A stretch of DNA of 64,000 nt from Verrucomicrobiota bacterium (GCA_012517205.1 JAAYVL010000088.1:1-64000); one strand, 5' to 3'; shown: positions 52,921-61,585, numbered from the stretch's first letter. Notes: generated by a model not told the origin, from the letters alone. Translations and numbers: made by a program.

Positions 52921-53684
52921 GACGAGGGGTGGGCGGGGATGACGACGTCCCCTTCCATCACCTGTCCCAGTTCCCAGCCGGGCAGGACGTTGGCGATGCA
53001 GCGGTCCTTTTGCACGCTGCGCACGACCACCTTGGCCACGAGCTGGCCGTTGCGGTTGACCAGCAGTTCGCCGCGTTCCAGGACGCCCTGGTCTTCGCCG
53101 ATATTGAGCACCACGAAGTTCCATTTCGGGTCCGCGACCAGCACTTTGCCCTTCAGCGCCGCCGGCAGCGACACGAAGAAGTTGGGGTCGCGGTAAACGG
53201 AGAGCTCCGTATCGAGCTTCTTGATCTTCTGGTTCAGCAGCTTGTTCTCGGCTTCCGCCACCTGCAGGTTGTCCTGGAGGGACTTGAACTGCTTGTTCAT
53301 GGCCAGAATCTGCTGGGGCGTGACCCCGGTCACCTTGTAAGCCGCCAGCTCCGCCTGGGCGTCGTTGCGCTCCTGGCGAGTCTTGTTCAGGTCTTCGGTT
53401 AATTTATCGGCGCGCTTGGTTTGCGCCTGCAGGTCGGCCTCGGCCTTGTCCCGGGCCGCCACCGTCGTGGCCAGCTCGTCCTTGGTGTTCTTCAGCTCTT
53501 TGGAGCAGACGTCCAGCTCCTTCCGGGTGGTCTGGTATTTGCCCTCGAACTCGTGATGGAGCGCGGTCTCCCGCTCGAGGTCAGCCTGCAGGACGGTGAT
53601 CTTCTCTTTGACCTGGAGGAAGTTCAGGACGCCCACCGCCAAGCCGGCGAGGACAGCCACAATTAAGCAGATTCGGACCAACAT
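52917..53684 (-). CDS. Membrane-anchored coiled-coil protein of unknown function
   Basis: 255 aa. N-terminal membrane anchor (residues 5-24, ICLIVAVLAGLAVGVLNFL). Residues about 28-160 form a long coiled coil rich in Glu, Lys and Gln (DLERETALHHEFEGKYQTTRKE). A C-terminal globular beta domain (about 170-250) contains PKWNFVVLNIGEDQGVLERG and GQLVAKVVVRSV, similar in style to MreC/periplasmic adaptor beta-domains. This suggests an envelope-spanning scaffold. I do not recognise a named family. The small lipoprotein gene overlaps its stop, making a two-gene unit. Confidence 0.72.
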   Translation of the reverse strand: MLVRICLIVAVLAGLAVGVLNFLQVKEKITVLQADLERETALHHEFEGKYQTTRKELDVCSKELKNTKDELATTVAARDKAEADLQAQTKRADKLTEDLNKTRQERNDAQAELAAYKVTGVTPQQILAMNKQFKSLQDNLQVAEAENKLLNQKIKKLDTELSVYRDPNFFVSLPAALKGKVLVADPKWNFVVLNIGEDQGVLERGELLVNRNGQLVAKVVVRSVQKDRCIANVLPGWELGQVMEGDVVIPAHPSS

Positions 53685-53779
53685 GTGTGGTGCTTGATTT
53701 AGTTGTTGGGGCGAGCTTAGGCATTTGCGCCCGGCGTGTCAACGGCCAAAGCGAACGAAAAACACGCCGGCGGATCAGC

Positions 53780-55360
53780 CTATTTGCCCAGCTCCTCGCC
53801 GATGGCCACGCGCACCCGGACCCAGTCATCCACGTTATGGTTGAAGTCCATGGGGTTGGTCACGAGCTGGGAGACGAACTTCTCGGTGGCGGCCCGGCCG
53901 ATTTTCTGCTCCAGCTTCACGAGATACTCGTAGTCCTGCAGCCCTTCGCGCAGCAGTTCGAGGCGGATGGAGCTGACCGGGCCGTCCACCCCGACCTTTT
54001 TGCCGGGGTAGAGCAGCGAACCGTCGCCATACATGTTCTTGTTAATCCCCTTGACGGTCGCCATATCCGTCCAGGGATCCTCGGTTCCATTCTTGCCCTC
54101 GTCCCACCAGGTCGTATTCCAGTAAAGCAGCCCCTGGCAGCGATACTTCCAGCCCATCCAGGGCAGGACACGGTGGCTGGGGCCGTCCAGGTTCAAAAAG
54201 TAGTTCGGATACGGCGGGGCCGGATCGCAGCACACATACCACCAGAACTCCTCGCCCTTTGCCAGCTTCGCGAACAGGCGCTCCTTGTTCTCATTGAAAT
54301 ACCAGATGTTGGGGCACCAGATGTTGATGAGGCCGTCGGCCAGTTCGTGCAGCGTCTTGCCGCCGGTATCGAAACTGGGGTCGCGATAGTAGGGAATCGT
54401 GATGCGCAGCTTGGGATCAATGGAATGGATTTTCGTGCAGACCTCGACCAGGCGCTTGTAATGCGGCTCGGTGTAGGGTTCATCCACGGGATAAAAATAG
54501 GCCTTATCCAGCAGGCCGCGGCGGCGCAGCGATTGGACCGATTTGCGCATCTCCTCCACATCATCGTTGTAAGGAATCAAAAACCCCGTCACGCGCGGAT
54601 CCCGGATATAGCGCTCCGCCTCCGGCGCGGTGACCGCGGGGGGCAGCCAGTACGCGGATATCCAGCGATCGAGCAGGAAGTTGTAATACCTGGCGTAGAG
54701 TTGCTCCGCCGCTTCGCTGCCCTTCAAAACACCGTGCTGCCGTGGCAGCAGATTCCGGCTGATGCCAAACGCCGTTTTGTGGCTCGGCGTTTCCGGCAGG
54801 GTGAAGTTCCACACTTTGAGGCGGATCGGGATGCGCTGCTTCGCCGCGTTGGCGGGTTTGACCACCAGCTTGCCGGAATAAACCCCCGGCCGCGTGTCCC
54901 GGGGGATGATGAGGGTGATCCAGATCGGCTGATTCGAGTGCGCCGCCACCTCAAAGGGCGTCGCCGGCGGCAGCGCATCCGGGACGATCTTCTTGAGGTT
55001 GGGCAGGTTGATATAAACCACCTTGCTCAGTTCTATTTGGGTGATGGCCCCGCCGGGGCCGGTGAGCGGCTCCAGGCTGACGCGCACGTCCTTGAGCGGC
55101 TCGCTGCCGGCCGAAATCACGACCTGCCCGGCCTCGCTTTCCCCTTTGGCGGCATACAGGGCGACGCGGTCCCATGCGTTCGTGGGCCGGGCTTGATCTT
55201 GCAGAACCTTGGTCAGCGGGCTGACCGCCCAAAGCTGGTAGGACGGCTTCCGGGCCAGGGCGCTGGGCGCCAGGCCGATGACCGCCGCCCCGGCGAGGAA
55301 CACCAGGGCTTTCCACAAACTGCGCTTTCGTTCGCTTCGATAGTTGATCCAGTCGTGCAT
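53780..55360 (-). CDS. DUF4091 / GH123-like secreted glycoside hydrolase
   Basis: 526 aa. Signal sequence within residues 15-36 (KALVFLAGAAVIGLAPSALA). An N-terminal beta-sandwich covers about 40-195 (YQLWAVSPLTKVLQDQ, SNQPIWITLIIPRDTRPGVYSGKLVVKP). The DUF4091 catalytic-type TIM domain follows: DKAYFYPVDEPYTEPHYKRL with the DE pair, DGLINIWCPNIWYFNENKERL, EFWWYVCCDPAPPYPN, WKYRCQGLLYWNTTWW, and RLELLREGLQDYEYLVKLEQ. The family is related to GH123 N-acetylgalactosaminidases that use substrate-assisted catalysis with a DE pair. The substrate here is unknown. Monocistronic, minus strand. Confidence 0.88.
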   Translation of the reverse strand: MHDWINYRSERKRSLWKALVFLAGAAVIGLAPSALARKPSYQLWAVSPLTKVLQDQARPTNAWDRVALYAAKGESEAGQVVISAGSEPLKDVRVSLEPLTGPGGAITQIELSKVVYINLPNLKKIVPDALPPATPFEVAAHSNQPIWITLIIPRDTRPGVYSGKLVVKPANAAKQRIPIRLKVWNFTLPETPSHKTAFGISRNLLPRQHGVLKGSEAAEQLYARYYNFLLDRWISAYWLPPAVTAPEAERYIRDPRVTGFLIPYNDDVEEMRKSVQSLRRRGLLDKAYFYPVDEPYTEPHYKRLVEVCTKIHSIDPKLRITIPYYRDPSFDTGGKTLHELADGLINIWCPNIWYFNENKERLFAKLAKGEEFWWYVCCDPAPPYPNYFLNLDGPSHRVLPWMGWKYRCQGLLYWNTTWWDEGKNGTEDPWTDMATVKGINKNMYGDGSLLYPGKKVGVDGPVSSIRLELLREGLQDYEYLVKLEQKIGRAATEKFVSQLVTNPMDFNHNVDDWVRVRVAIGEELGK

Positions 55361-55565
55361 ATTAAAATGGCTGTCCCGGCGGCTTTAGCTTCCCGCATTC
55401 CGGGCGCAACTCCGTTGCCGCCGGAACGCTCACTTCGCCGGCCGCGGGGCCCGGGCGGTTTCCGGTTGCCCAATCATTGAGCCGGACGATGCGCGCGACC
55501 CCGGGCGCGCAGGGGCCTGCGCTCCCCGGCCGGCGGCCGGGCGGAGCGGGGCAAGCGCTCCCGGG

Positions 55566-56033
55566 TCACTCGTTGCGCTTTAAGACCACCAGCCAGGCGG
55601 TGGCGTTGGGGGAATTGCCGCCCAGGACCAGCAAGTCTCCTTTCGGGAGGGCTTGCCGCCGCTTCATCACTTCTTTGCCCTGGCCGATGAGCAGAACCTC
55701 CACCTCGGCGGAGGCAAGCTGACGGAGCTTGACCTGGCATTTGTCGCTCAGCGTGACCTCCCGGGACGCGCCCGGCGCCACCTGGAAGTCCACCCGCTTG
55801 ACTTCATACCAATGCGCCCACTTGAGCGGCAGGGATTTGAGCTTTTGCCGGATGTCGGGATTGACCGGCTGGTAATTCCTGTCCGCCGGCGGGTTGCGGT
55901 CATTGGTGCCCCAGAGAAGATAGGCCTGCAGTTTCATGTCGGCGGGCGGCGCGCCAAACCCGGCGCTGGCCAGCAGCGCCAGCGCCAGCGAAACCCAAAC
56001 CCAGGGAGCCACGATCATCGGTCTTGCTCGCAT
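55566..56033 (-). CDS. Secreted hypothetical protein next to the ECF sigma pair
   Basis: 155 aa from the ATG at 56033; the ATG at 56018 is also possible. N-terminal signal (MIVAPWVWVSLALALLASAGFGA). The mature part has LQAYLLWGTNDRNPPADRNY, PLKWAHWYEVKRVDFQV, ASREVTLSDKCQVKLRQLASAEVEVLLIGQGKEVMKRR, LLVLGGNSPNATAWLVVLKR. This beta-rich pattern looks like a conserved verrucomicrobial family, but I do not recognise a function. It follows the anti-sigma gene by 39 nt in the same direction and is likely part of that unit, possibly an envelope-stress readout. Confidence 0.7.
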   Translation of the reverse strand: MRARPMIVAPWVWVSLALALLASAGFGAPPADMKLQAYLLWGTNDRNPPADRNYQPVNPDIRQKLKSLPLKWAHWYEVKRVDFQVAPGASREVTLSDKCQVKLRQLASAEVEVLLIGQGKEVMKRRQALPKGDLLVLGGNSPNATAWLVVLKRNE

Positions 56034-56072
56034 TAACTGCGGAATTGTAGCCATCTCCTCGCGCGGCGCAAT

Positions 56073-56552
56073 CTAGTTGTCGGCGGGATACGAAAACCAC
56101 ACCAGCGTGGTGCCGGCGGAATAATCGCAGTAGGTGAACGCCCCGGCGTCGGCCAGCGCCATCTCGACCTCCGCCCCGCCCCCCCGCGTCGGCGCCCCGC
56201 CCGGGCGGATCAGCACCGCGCCAGCCAGAACCAGCAAAGCCGCCGCGGTGGCGGGAATCAGGAACCGGCGAAGCCCGGCCAGGATCGCGGCCCCCCGCGG
56301 AGCGGACGCCGGCGCCGGCGCCGCGCGCCGGGCAATCTCCCGCTCAATCTTCGACCAGAAAAACTCGCGCGATTCCGGCAGCCGCAGGTCCGCCTCGAAG
56401 CCGGCCAGGGCGCGGCGGGTTTGGCGCAATTCCTCGGCCAGCGCCGACGCTTCCGGCTCCCGGGCCACCCAATCCGCCACCGCGCGCGCCTCGGCTTCGG
56501 GCAGCTCGCCGTCCAGCCAGGCTTGCAATTTCAGTTGTGCCGCCAGGTCCAT
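56073..56552 (-). CDS. Anti-sigma factor of the ECF sigma pair
   Basis: 159 aa. Its ATG overlaps the sigma stop (ATGA), the classic arrangement for a cognate anti-sigma. A cytoplasmic N-terminal helical part (KLQAWLDGELPEAEARAVADWVAREPEASALAEELRQTRRALAGFE) resembles anti-sigma domains but carries no HxxxCxxC zinc motif. One transmembrane segment lies at about 94-112 (IPATAAALLVLAGAVL). A short periplasmic tail ends with DYSAGTTLVWFSYPADN. It should tether the sigma factor until an envelope signal releases it. The signal and regulon are unknown. Confidence 0.87.
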   Translation of the reverse strand: MDLAAQLKLQAWLDGELPEAEARAVADWVAREPEASALAEELRQTRRALAGFEADLRLPESREFFWSKIEREIARRAAPAPASAPRGAAILAGLRRFLIPATAAALLVLAGAVLIRPGGAPTRGGGAEVEMALADAGAFTYCDYSAGTTLVWFSYPADN

Positions 56553-57151
56553 CAGGTTGTATCCGGTTTCTTCAAATCCGTCAGCAGCGCGGCCAGTTTT
56601 CGGCGTGCGTAAAACAGCCGCGACATGACCGTGCCGATCGAGCAGCCCATCGTCCGCGCGATCTCTTTATAGTCCATTTCTTCAAATTCATTCAATATCA
56701 GCACCGTGCGATGCTCGTGCGACAACTGGCCCAGCGCCTGGTCAATTCGCTGGCGCAGCTCGGCGCGCTCCAGCCCGGCGGTGGGATTGGGCGCCACCAC
56801 CGGCATCTGCCGCTCAACCCCGCCCGACTCTTCCGCGAGCGCCTCGAGCGACTCGACCCGCTGCCGCTTTTGCCGCCGCAGCGCATCCAGGCAAAGGTTG
56901 ATGACGATCCGGGTCAGCCAGGTGCCAAACCCCGCATCGCCCTGGAACTGGCCCAACCGCTGCCAGCCCTTGACCCACGCTTCTTGCGCCAAATCCAGCG
57001 CTTCCTGTTCATGGCGCATCATGCTGTAGGCGCGCGCGTAAATCTTGTCGCGGTGCCGCGCCACCAATTCCTCGAACGCCGCCAGGTCGCCCTGCTGCGC
57101 CATCCGCACCAGCGCCCGCTCTTCGGCGGAGGAATAGTCTTTGACAGTCAT
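56552..57151 (-). CDS. ECF-type RNA polymerase sigma factor
   Basis: 199 aa from the ATG at 57151; an earlier in-frame ATG would add 11 residues. Region 2: MAQQGDLAAFEELVARHRDKIYARAYSMM, DLAQEAWVKGWQRLGQF, FGTWLTRIVINLCLDALRRQKR. Region 4: ELRQRIDQALGQLSHEHRTVLILNEFEEMDYKEIARTMGCSIGTVMSRLFYARRKL. These are typical of ECF (SigE-like) factors. Co-transcribed with its overlapping anti-sigma. Probably autoregulated; no promoter motif was found in the short gap to hisB. Confidence 0.93.
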   Translation of the reverse strand: MTVKDYSSAEERALVRMAQQGDLAAFEELVARHRDKIYARAYSMMRHEQEALDLAQEAWVKGWQRLGQFQGDAGFGTWLTRIVINLCLDALRRQKRQRVESLEALAEESGGVERQMPVVAPNPTAGLERAELRQRIDQALGQLSHEHRTVLILNEFEEMDYKEIARTMGCSIGTVMSRLFYARRKLAALLTDLKKPDTT

Positions 57152-57190
57152 GCATTCGACGCCCGGGAGGCGCCCCGTATTCAACCCGCG

Positions 57191-57853
57191 CTACAATTTT
57201 CCCTTGGTGGTGGGCAACTGCCCCGCCATCCGCGGGTCCCGCCGGCAGGCCGCGTCCACCGCCTTGGCGAAGGCCTTGAACAGGGCCTCGACGATGTGGT
57301 GCGGCTCATCGCCGTAAAGCAGCTCCAGGTGCAGGTTGCAGCGGGCTTCGTTGGTGAAGCCCTGGAAAAACTCGCGCGCCAGGCCGAACCGGAACGCGCT
57401 GGACATGTCCTGCTCCCGCTCCGCCCGGGTGACGCGCTTGTAGGCCAGGGCCGCCATTCCCCGCCAGACCAGGCAGGGCCGCCCGCCAAAATCAATCACG
57501 CACCGCGCCAGGCACTCGTCCATCGGGATATACGCCTCGCCGGTAAACGGATTGCGCGGATCGAACCCGGTCCCGTAGCGGCGAATGCCCTTCTTGTCCC
57601 CCAGGGCCAGGACAAACGCCTGCCCCAGCGCCAGGCCGCAATCCTCCACCGTATGATGCGCGTCCACCTCCAGGTCCCCCTGCCCGCGCAGCTTCAAGTC
57701 CACCACCGCATGCCGGGCGAACAACGTCAGCATGTGGTCGAAAAACGGTATGCCGGTGTGGATGACGGACCGTCCGGTTCCGTCAATATTCAACTCGATG
57801 GCAATCCGCGTCTCGTTCGTGGCGCGGCGGATATGGGCCCGTCGGGATTTCAT
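57191..57853 (-). CDS. hisB: Imidazoleglycerol-phosphate dehydratase
   Basis: 220 aa from the ATG at 57853; the frame is open upstream but without plausible sequence. Motifs: RRATNETRIAIELNIDGTG, TGIPFFDHMLTLFARHA, VDAHHTVEDCGLALGQAFVLALGDKKGIRRYG (manganese ligands in HHTVED, 66-71), and GDEPHHIVEALFKAFAKAVDAACRRD. Sixth step of histidine biosynthesis. Slightly longer than usual (about 195 aa) because of insertions around FDPRNPFTGEAYI and TRAEREQDMSS. Other his genes are not in the window. Cytoplasmic. Confidence 0.94.
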   Translation of the reverse strand: MKSRRAHIRRATNETRIAIELNIDGTGRSVIHTGIPFFDHMLTLFARHAVVDLKLRGQGDLEVDAHHTVEDCGLALGQAFVLALGDKKGIRRYGTGFDPRNPFTGEAYIPMDECLARCVIDFGGRPCLVWRGMAALAYKRVTRAEREQDMSSAFRFGLAREFFQGFTNEARCNLHLELLYGDEPHHIVEALFKAFAKAVDAACRRDPRMAGQLPTTKGKL

Positions 57854-57960
57854 CTGGGCCTCATTTAACCAAAAGCCGCCCGCCCATACCAAGCCCAAAC
57901 CGCCGGCGCGCGCCGCCGGGCGCCGCCGCTCATCCCCGGCCCGGCCCGCCGCGCCCCCGC

Positions 57961-59259
57961 TCAAGCCGTCTGCAATTCGCGGACGAGGAATGGCGCAAAC
58001 TCATCATGCAGGTGCGGCGGGATGCGGGCTTTAAAGCGGGCGGTCTGGCCGTTGTAATCCCGCTCGACCACCTGCCCCACCTCATGCAGCCGCGCAATGA
58101 CGCCCGCCTGCTCGTGCGGCACGGAAAGCTCCATGAACTCGCGGAGCGGGCGCAACTGGCTGCTCAACTCCGCCAGCAGGGCGGGAATCCCCTCGCCCGT
58201 CACCGCCGAAATGGCCGCCGCGTGCGGATACCGCTCCTGGAAACCGGCCAGCACCTCCGGGCGCTCCGCGAGCTGGTCCAGCTTGTTCAGCGCCATCACC
58301 GTCGGCTTGCCGTCGGCGCCGATTTCCCGCAGCACCGCGTTCACCGCCTGGATCTGCGCCTCGGCGTCCGGGTGGCTGGCATCCACCACATGCAGCAGCA
58401 AGTCCGCCTGGACCACCTCCTCGAGCGTCGCCTTGAAGGCCGCCACCAGCCCGTGCGGCAGCTTGCGAATGAACCCGACCGTATCCGTCACCAGCACGTT
58501 CTGATTCGTCGGCAGCCGCAGCCGCCGCGTGGTGGGATCCAGCGTGGCGAACAACTTGTCCTCCGTCAGCACCGTCGCGCCGGTCAGGGCGTTGAGCAGG
58601 GTGGACTTGCCCGCGTTGGTATAGCCCACAATCGAGGCCAGCGCCCAATGGTTGCGCTGGCGCTGGTTGCGCTGGAGCGAACGCTGGCGGCGCACCACTT
58701 CCAGCTCGCGCGCCAGCCGGGCGATGCGGTCCTGCACCCGCCGGCGGTCGGTCTCCAACTGCGTCTCGCCCTCGCCGCCGCGCATGCCGATGCCGCCCTT
58801 CTGCCGCGACAAGTGACCCCAAAACCGCGTCAGCCGCGGCAGCAAATGCCGCAGTTGCGCCAGCTCGATCTGGAGCTTGCCCTCGCGCGTGCGCGCGCGC
58901 GCGGCAAAGATATCCAGGATGAGCGCCGTGCGATCCAGAATCTTGCAGCCAAAGACCCGCTCCAAATTGCGGCTTTGCGCCGGGGTCAGCTCATCGTCGA
59001 AAATAACGGTATCCACCTCCGCCTGCTGGCAGTAGCGGGCGAACTCCTCCGCCTTGCCCTTGCCGATATACGTCGCCGCGCACGGAGCCGCCACCTTTTG
59101 CAAACCATCCCCCACCACGCTGCCCCCGGCGGTGGCAGCCAGCTCGGCCAGCTCCTTGAGCGAATCGTCCACCTCGGCCCCTCGCCGCGATTTCAGCTCC
59201 ACCCCGATGAGGAAAACTCTTTCCGTCCGGTGGTTCCTGTTCTCGACCAGTGCTTTCAA
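57961..59259 (-). CDS. hflX: GTPase HflX
   Basis: 432 aa from a TTG at 59259. The frame is open further upstream to 59457, but that part derives from the repeat DNA and does not match HflX. N-terminal domain: ERVFLIGVELK, FDDELTPAQSRNLERVFGCKILDRTALILDIFAARARTREGKLQ, GIGMRGGEGETQLETDRRRVQDRIARLARELEVVRRQR. G domain: ASIVGYTNAGKSTLLNALTG (G1, Walker A 212-220), DTVGFIRKLPHGLV (G3), ALNKLDQLA (G4). HflX splits stalled ribosomes under stress. Monocistronic; its promoter must lie in or next to the R1 cassette copy 4. Confidence 0.94.
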   Translation of the reverse strand: MKALVENRNHRTERVFLIGVELKSRRGAEVDDSLKELAELAATAGGSVVGDGLQKVAAPCAATYIGKGKAEEFARYCQQAEVDTVIFDDELTPAQSRNLERVFGCKILDRTALILDIFAARARTREGKLQIELAQLRHLLPRLTRFWGHLSRQKGGIGMRGGEGETQLETDRRRVQDRIARLARELEVVRRQRSLQRNQRQRNHWALASIVGYTNAGKSTLLNALTGATVLTEDKLFATLDPTTRRLRLPTNQNVLVTDTVGFIRKLPHGLVAAFKATLEEVVQADLLLHVVDASHPDAEAQIQAVNAVLREIGADGKPTVMALNKLDQLAERPEVLAGFQERYPHAAAISAVTGEGIPALLAELSSQLRPLREFMELSVPHEQAGVIARLHEVGQVVERDYNGQTARFKARIPPHLHDEFAPFLVRELQTA

Positions 59260-59438
59260 CTCAGCGCGTCTGCCGCATTCGCTCGCTTTCCATCTGTTAT
59301 CGGGGGAAACATACCACGTCCGGGCGCGGTAGCAAAGCACCAAAGAGCGGCAAATCCCGCCCATTCCCCCATTCCGGCCCAGACTCGCATCCAAACCCGT
59401 CCCACCCGCCCCGGCCAGCCTGACGCTCCTATTAGGCC

Positions 59439-59531
59439 GTGTACAACGGGTGTACAACGGAGGCTCAAAGGGAGCTCATGCTTGTTTTCCGTGTTCTCCT
59501 GCCGCGCTCCCGATGTACTCCCCTTGTACAT
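59439..59531. repeat. 93-nt TGTACA cassette, copy 4 (degenerate, core only)
   Basis: GTGTACAACGGGTGTACAAC at the left and CCCCTTGTACATGGCTTGAA at the right keep the arm motifs and the exact 93-nt length, but the inner parts and loop are diverged and the flanks of R1 are absent. The plus strand reads VYNGCTTEAQR...SRCTPLVHG. It sits in the divergent spacer between hflX and the subtilase (59260-59901), where I see no complete gene. Confidence 0.65.
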
Positions 59532-59709
59532 GGCTTGAAAGGATGGGGAAGGAACGGCCTCGCGGGCGGTGGTGGAAGCTGGGGCGGTGGCGGGCTTCAA
59601 TTTTTTAACCGCTGCCGTTTCAGCGGTTTGCTGAGATTTCAAGGTTGGCGGTGGCGGAACGATGGCGTTGTGAACCCGGCTTTGGCCTTTCCAGGCGTTC
59701 CGGGGCTGA

Positions 59710-59826
59710 CCCACGGCGATAAACACCTTCCGCCCCGGGACGCTGATCGTCTTCGACCGCTTTCACGTGATGAAGCTGATGTTGGAGAAAGCCCTGGAAA
59801 TGAATATGGGTGAGGCCAGGGCATAG
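59710..59826 (+). pseudogene. Remnant of an ISL3-type transposase
   Basis: A 38-codon open stretch between stops at 59707 and 59824 encodes TAINTFRPGTLIVFDRFHVM then KLMLEKALE. The IVFDRFHVMKL signature belongs to the DDE domain of ISL3/IS204/IS1001 transposases. No other part of the transposase or inverted repeats were found, so only a fragment remains. It lies next to cassette copy 4. Confidence 0.65.
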
Positions 59827-59901
59827 GGGATGGCATTTTTACTGCTGTCAGGACTTGTCGCGACGTATGTGTCCTGATAGGCTATCCGTAATTCGCAGTA
59901 G

Positions 59902-61467
59902 ATGAGTGACCGGGCTTTCTTTCGCCGGCAGTTCTGGCTGGTGGCTGTTCTTCTGGCTGGCACGGGCTTGCAGCCGGTCTCCGGAACCCATGCCCCGCGC
60001 GGCGAATACGCGGAGACGCATCTGCTGGTGAAACTCAAAGCGGAGAAACTCCCACTCCTGTCCACTCAATCTGAGACGGAGGCGCTGACCACACTGGCGG
60101 CCGGGCTTGGGCTGCCGTCGGAGGCGCGGCTGGAGGAACCGCCCGTGAGACGGCTCTTGCGTTCGCGTTCGCGCCGCGGCGCGGGCCCCGGGGCGGAGGC
60201 GCCCGTGGATGTGAGCCGCTTTCTCCGGCTGCATTTGCCACCGGGGATGCGGGTCACCAACGCGCTGCAGCAGTTGAGCCGGCATGGCTGGGTCGAGTAT
60301 GCGGAGCCGGATGGCATCGGAACGGGAGGGGTCATCCCGAGCGACCCGGATATTCTGCGGCAGTGGCATCATACCAACAGCGTGAAACCAACGGCCAATA
60401 TCCACACCTGGCAGGCCTGGAACATTACGCAAGGCTCGCCCGCAGTGATTGTGGCCATGCTGGACACGGGGTTAAACGGCGATCAACCCGAGTTTGCCGG
60501 CCGGGTGGTTCCCGGTTATCGCTTCACCAACCCGGCTTGCAATACCGACACGGCGGATGATCACGGCCACGGAACCATGGCGGCGGGGATTCTGTGCGCC
60601 AGCGCCAACAACGGGGCGCTGGGGGCGGGGGTGGATTGGCATTGCCGGGTGATGCCCATCAAGGTGCTCGACCGGAATAACAGTGGTTATTACTCCGATT
60701 GGGCCCAGGGAATTGATTACGCGGTGGCGCAGGGCGCGAAGGTGATCAACCTCTCCGCCGGCGGCGCCAGCAGCAGCATAACCCTGTCGAACGCCATCGC
60801 CAGGGCCATCGCGCAGGGAGTCATCTTTGTCACCATCGCCCACAATGACGGGACGAATGCCATCCGTTTTCCGGGCAACCTGCCGATCTGCATCACGGTC
60901 GGCGCCACGGATCGGAACGATGTGCGGGCCGGCTTCAGCAACTATGGGCCGGAAATAGACCTGGTCGCGCCGGGGGTGAGCATCACCTCGGTGAGCCGCA
61001 GCGGGACCCTGGCCACCTGGTCGGGCACTTCGTTTGCCGCGCCCCAGGTGGCGGGCGTCTGCTCGCTGCTGGCGGCGGTGCGGCCGGGCCTGACGCAGAG
61101 CGAGGCGCGCGCCCTGCTGCGCGCCGGGGCCGACGACCAGGTTGGCGACGCGGCGGACACGCCGGGTTTTGACCCGTATTACGGCTGGGGACGGCTTAAT
61201 GCGGGGAACACGCTGCTGCTGGCCCAGACGCGGATTGATTCGATCTGGCGCCTGCCGAATGGCCAGGTTGTCCTTTCCTGGCCCAGCCCGCCCAACGCCG
61301 GCAGCCGCCAGCCTTATCGCATTCGCGCCAAGTCCTCCCTCACCGGCGCCTGGATGCAGCAGACCTCGCCGTTTGGCTTTGGTTACTCTACGAACCGGAC
61401 TTACTGGACGAATACCAATACGAAGGCCAGCGTCGGGTTCTTTGAGGTGAAGGTCAATTTCCCCTGA
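59902..61467 (+). CDS. Secreted subtilisin-like serine protease (S8)
   Basis: 521 aa. N-terminal signal (WLVAVLLAGTGLQPVSG, 12-28), a propeptide of about 115 residues, then the S8 catalytic domain. Triad: Asp188 (VIVAMLDTG), His223 (DDHGHGTMAAG), Ser377 (WSGTSFAAPQVAG), with oxyanion Asn315 in TIAHNDGT. Calcium/substrate loops are ordinary. The last about 90 residues (IDSIWRLPNGQVVLSWPSPPNAG ... FFEVKVNFP) are the recurrent verrucomicrobial C-terminal beta module. Secreted, possibly cell-surface. Monocistronic on the plus strand. Substrate unknown. Confidence 0.93.
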   Translation: MSDRAFFRRQFWLVAVLLAGTGLQPVSGTHAPRGEYAETHLLVKLKAEKLPLLSTQSETEALTTLAAGLGLPSEARLEEPPVRRLLRSRSRRGAGPGAEAPVDVSRFLRLHLPPGMRVTNALQQLSRHGWVEYAEPDGIGTGGVIPSDPDILRQWHHTNSVKPTANIHTWQAWNITQGSPAVIVAMLDTGLNGDQPEFAGRVVPGYRFTNPACNTDTADDHGHGTMAAGILCASANNGALGAGVDWHCRVMPIKVLDRNNSGYYSDWAQGIDYAVAQGAKVINLSAGGASSSITLSNAIARAIAQGVIFVTIAHNDGTNAIRFPGNLPICITVGATDRNDVRAGFSNYGPEIDLVAPGVSITSVSRSGTLATWSGTSFAAPQVAGVCSLLAAVRPGLTQSEARALLRAGADDQVGDAADTPGFDPYYGWGRLNAGNTLLLAQTRIDSIWRLPNGQVVLSWPSPPNAGSRQPYRIRAKSSLTGAWMQQTSPFGFGYSTNRTYWTNTNTKASVGFFEVKVNFP

Positions 61468-61585
61468 GGCGGCGTTTGCCGCGGCGCGCGCGGGAATCGC
61501 CGGAAGCCTCTGCCCGGGCGCCGCGTCCGGACCCCGCGGCGGGAGCGCCCGGGCGGTTCCCCGGCGGCCGCGGCGGGGCGTGCCC

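Noticed and set aside
53687-55480. Plus-strand frame of 597 codons opposite the DUF4091 gene
   Set aside because: Long antisense frames are expected in GC-rich DNA; the minus strand encodes a recognised family.
56537-57868. Plus-strand frame of 443 codons opposite the sigma factor and hisB
   Set aside because: It spans two well-recognised minus-strand genes and has Arg/Gln-rich shadow composition.
58006-59538. Plus-strand frame of 510 codons opposite hflX
   Set aside because: hflX is unmistakable on the minus strand.
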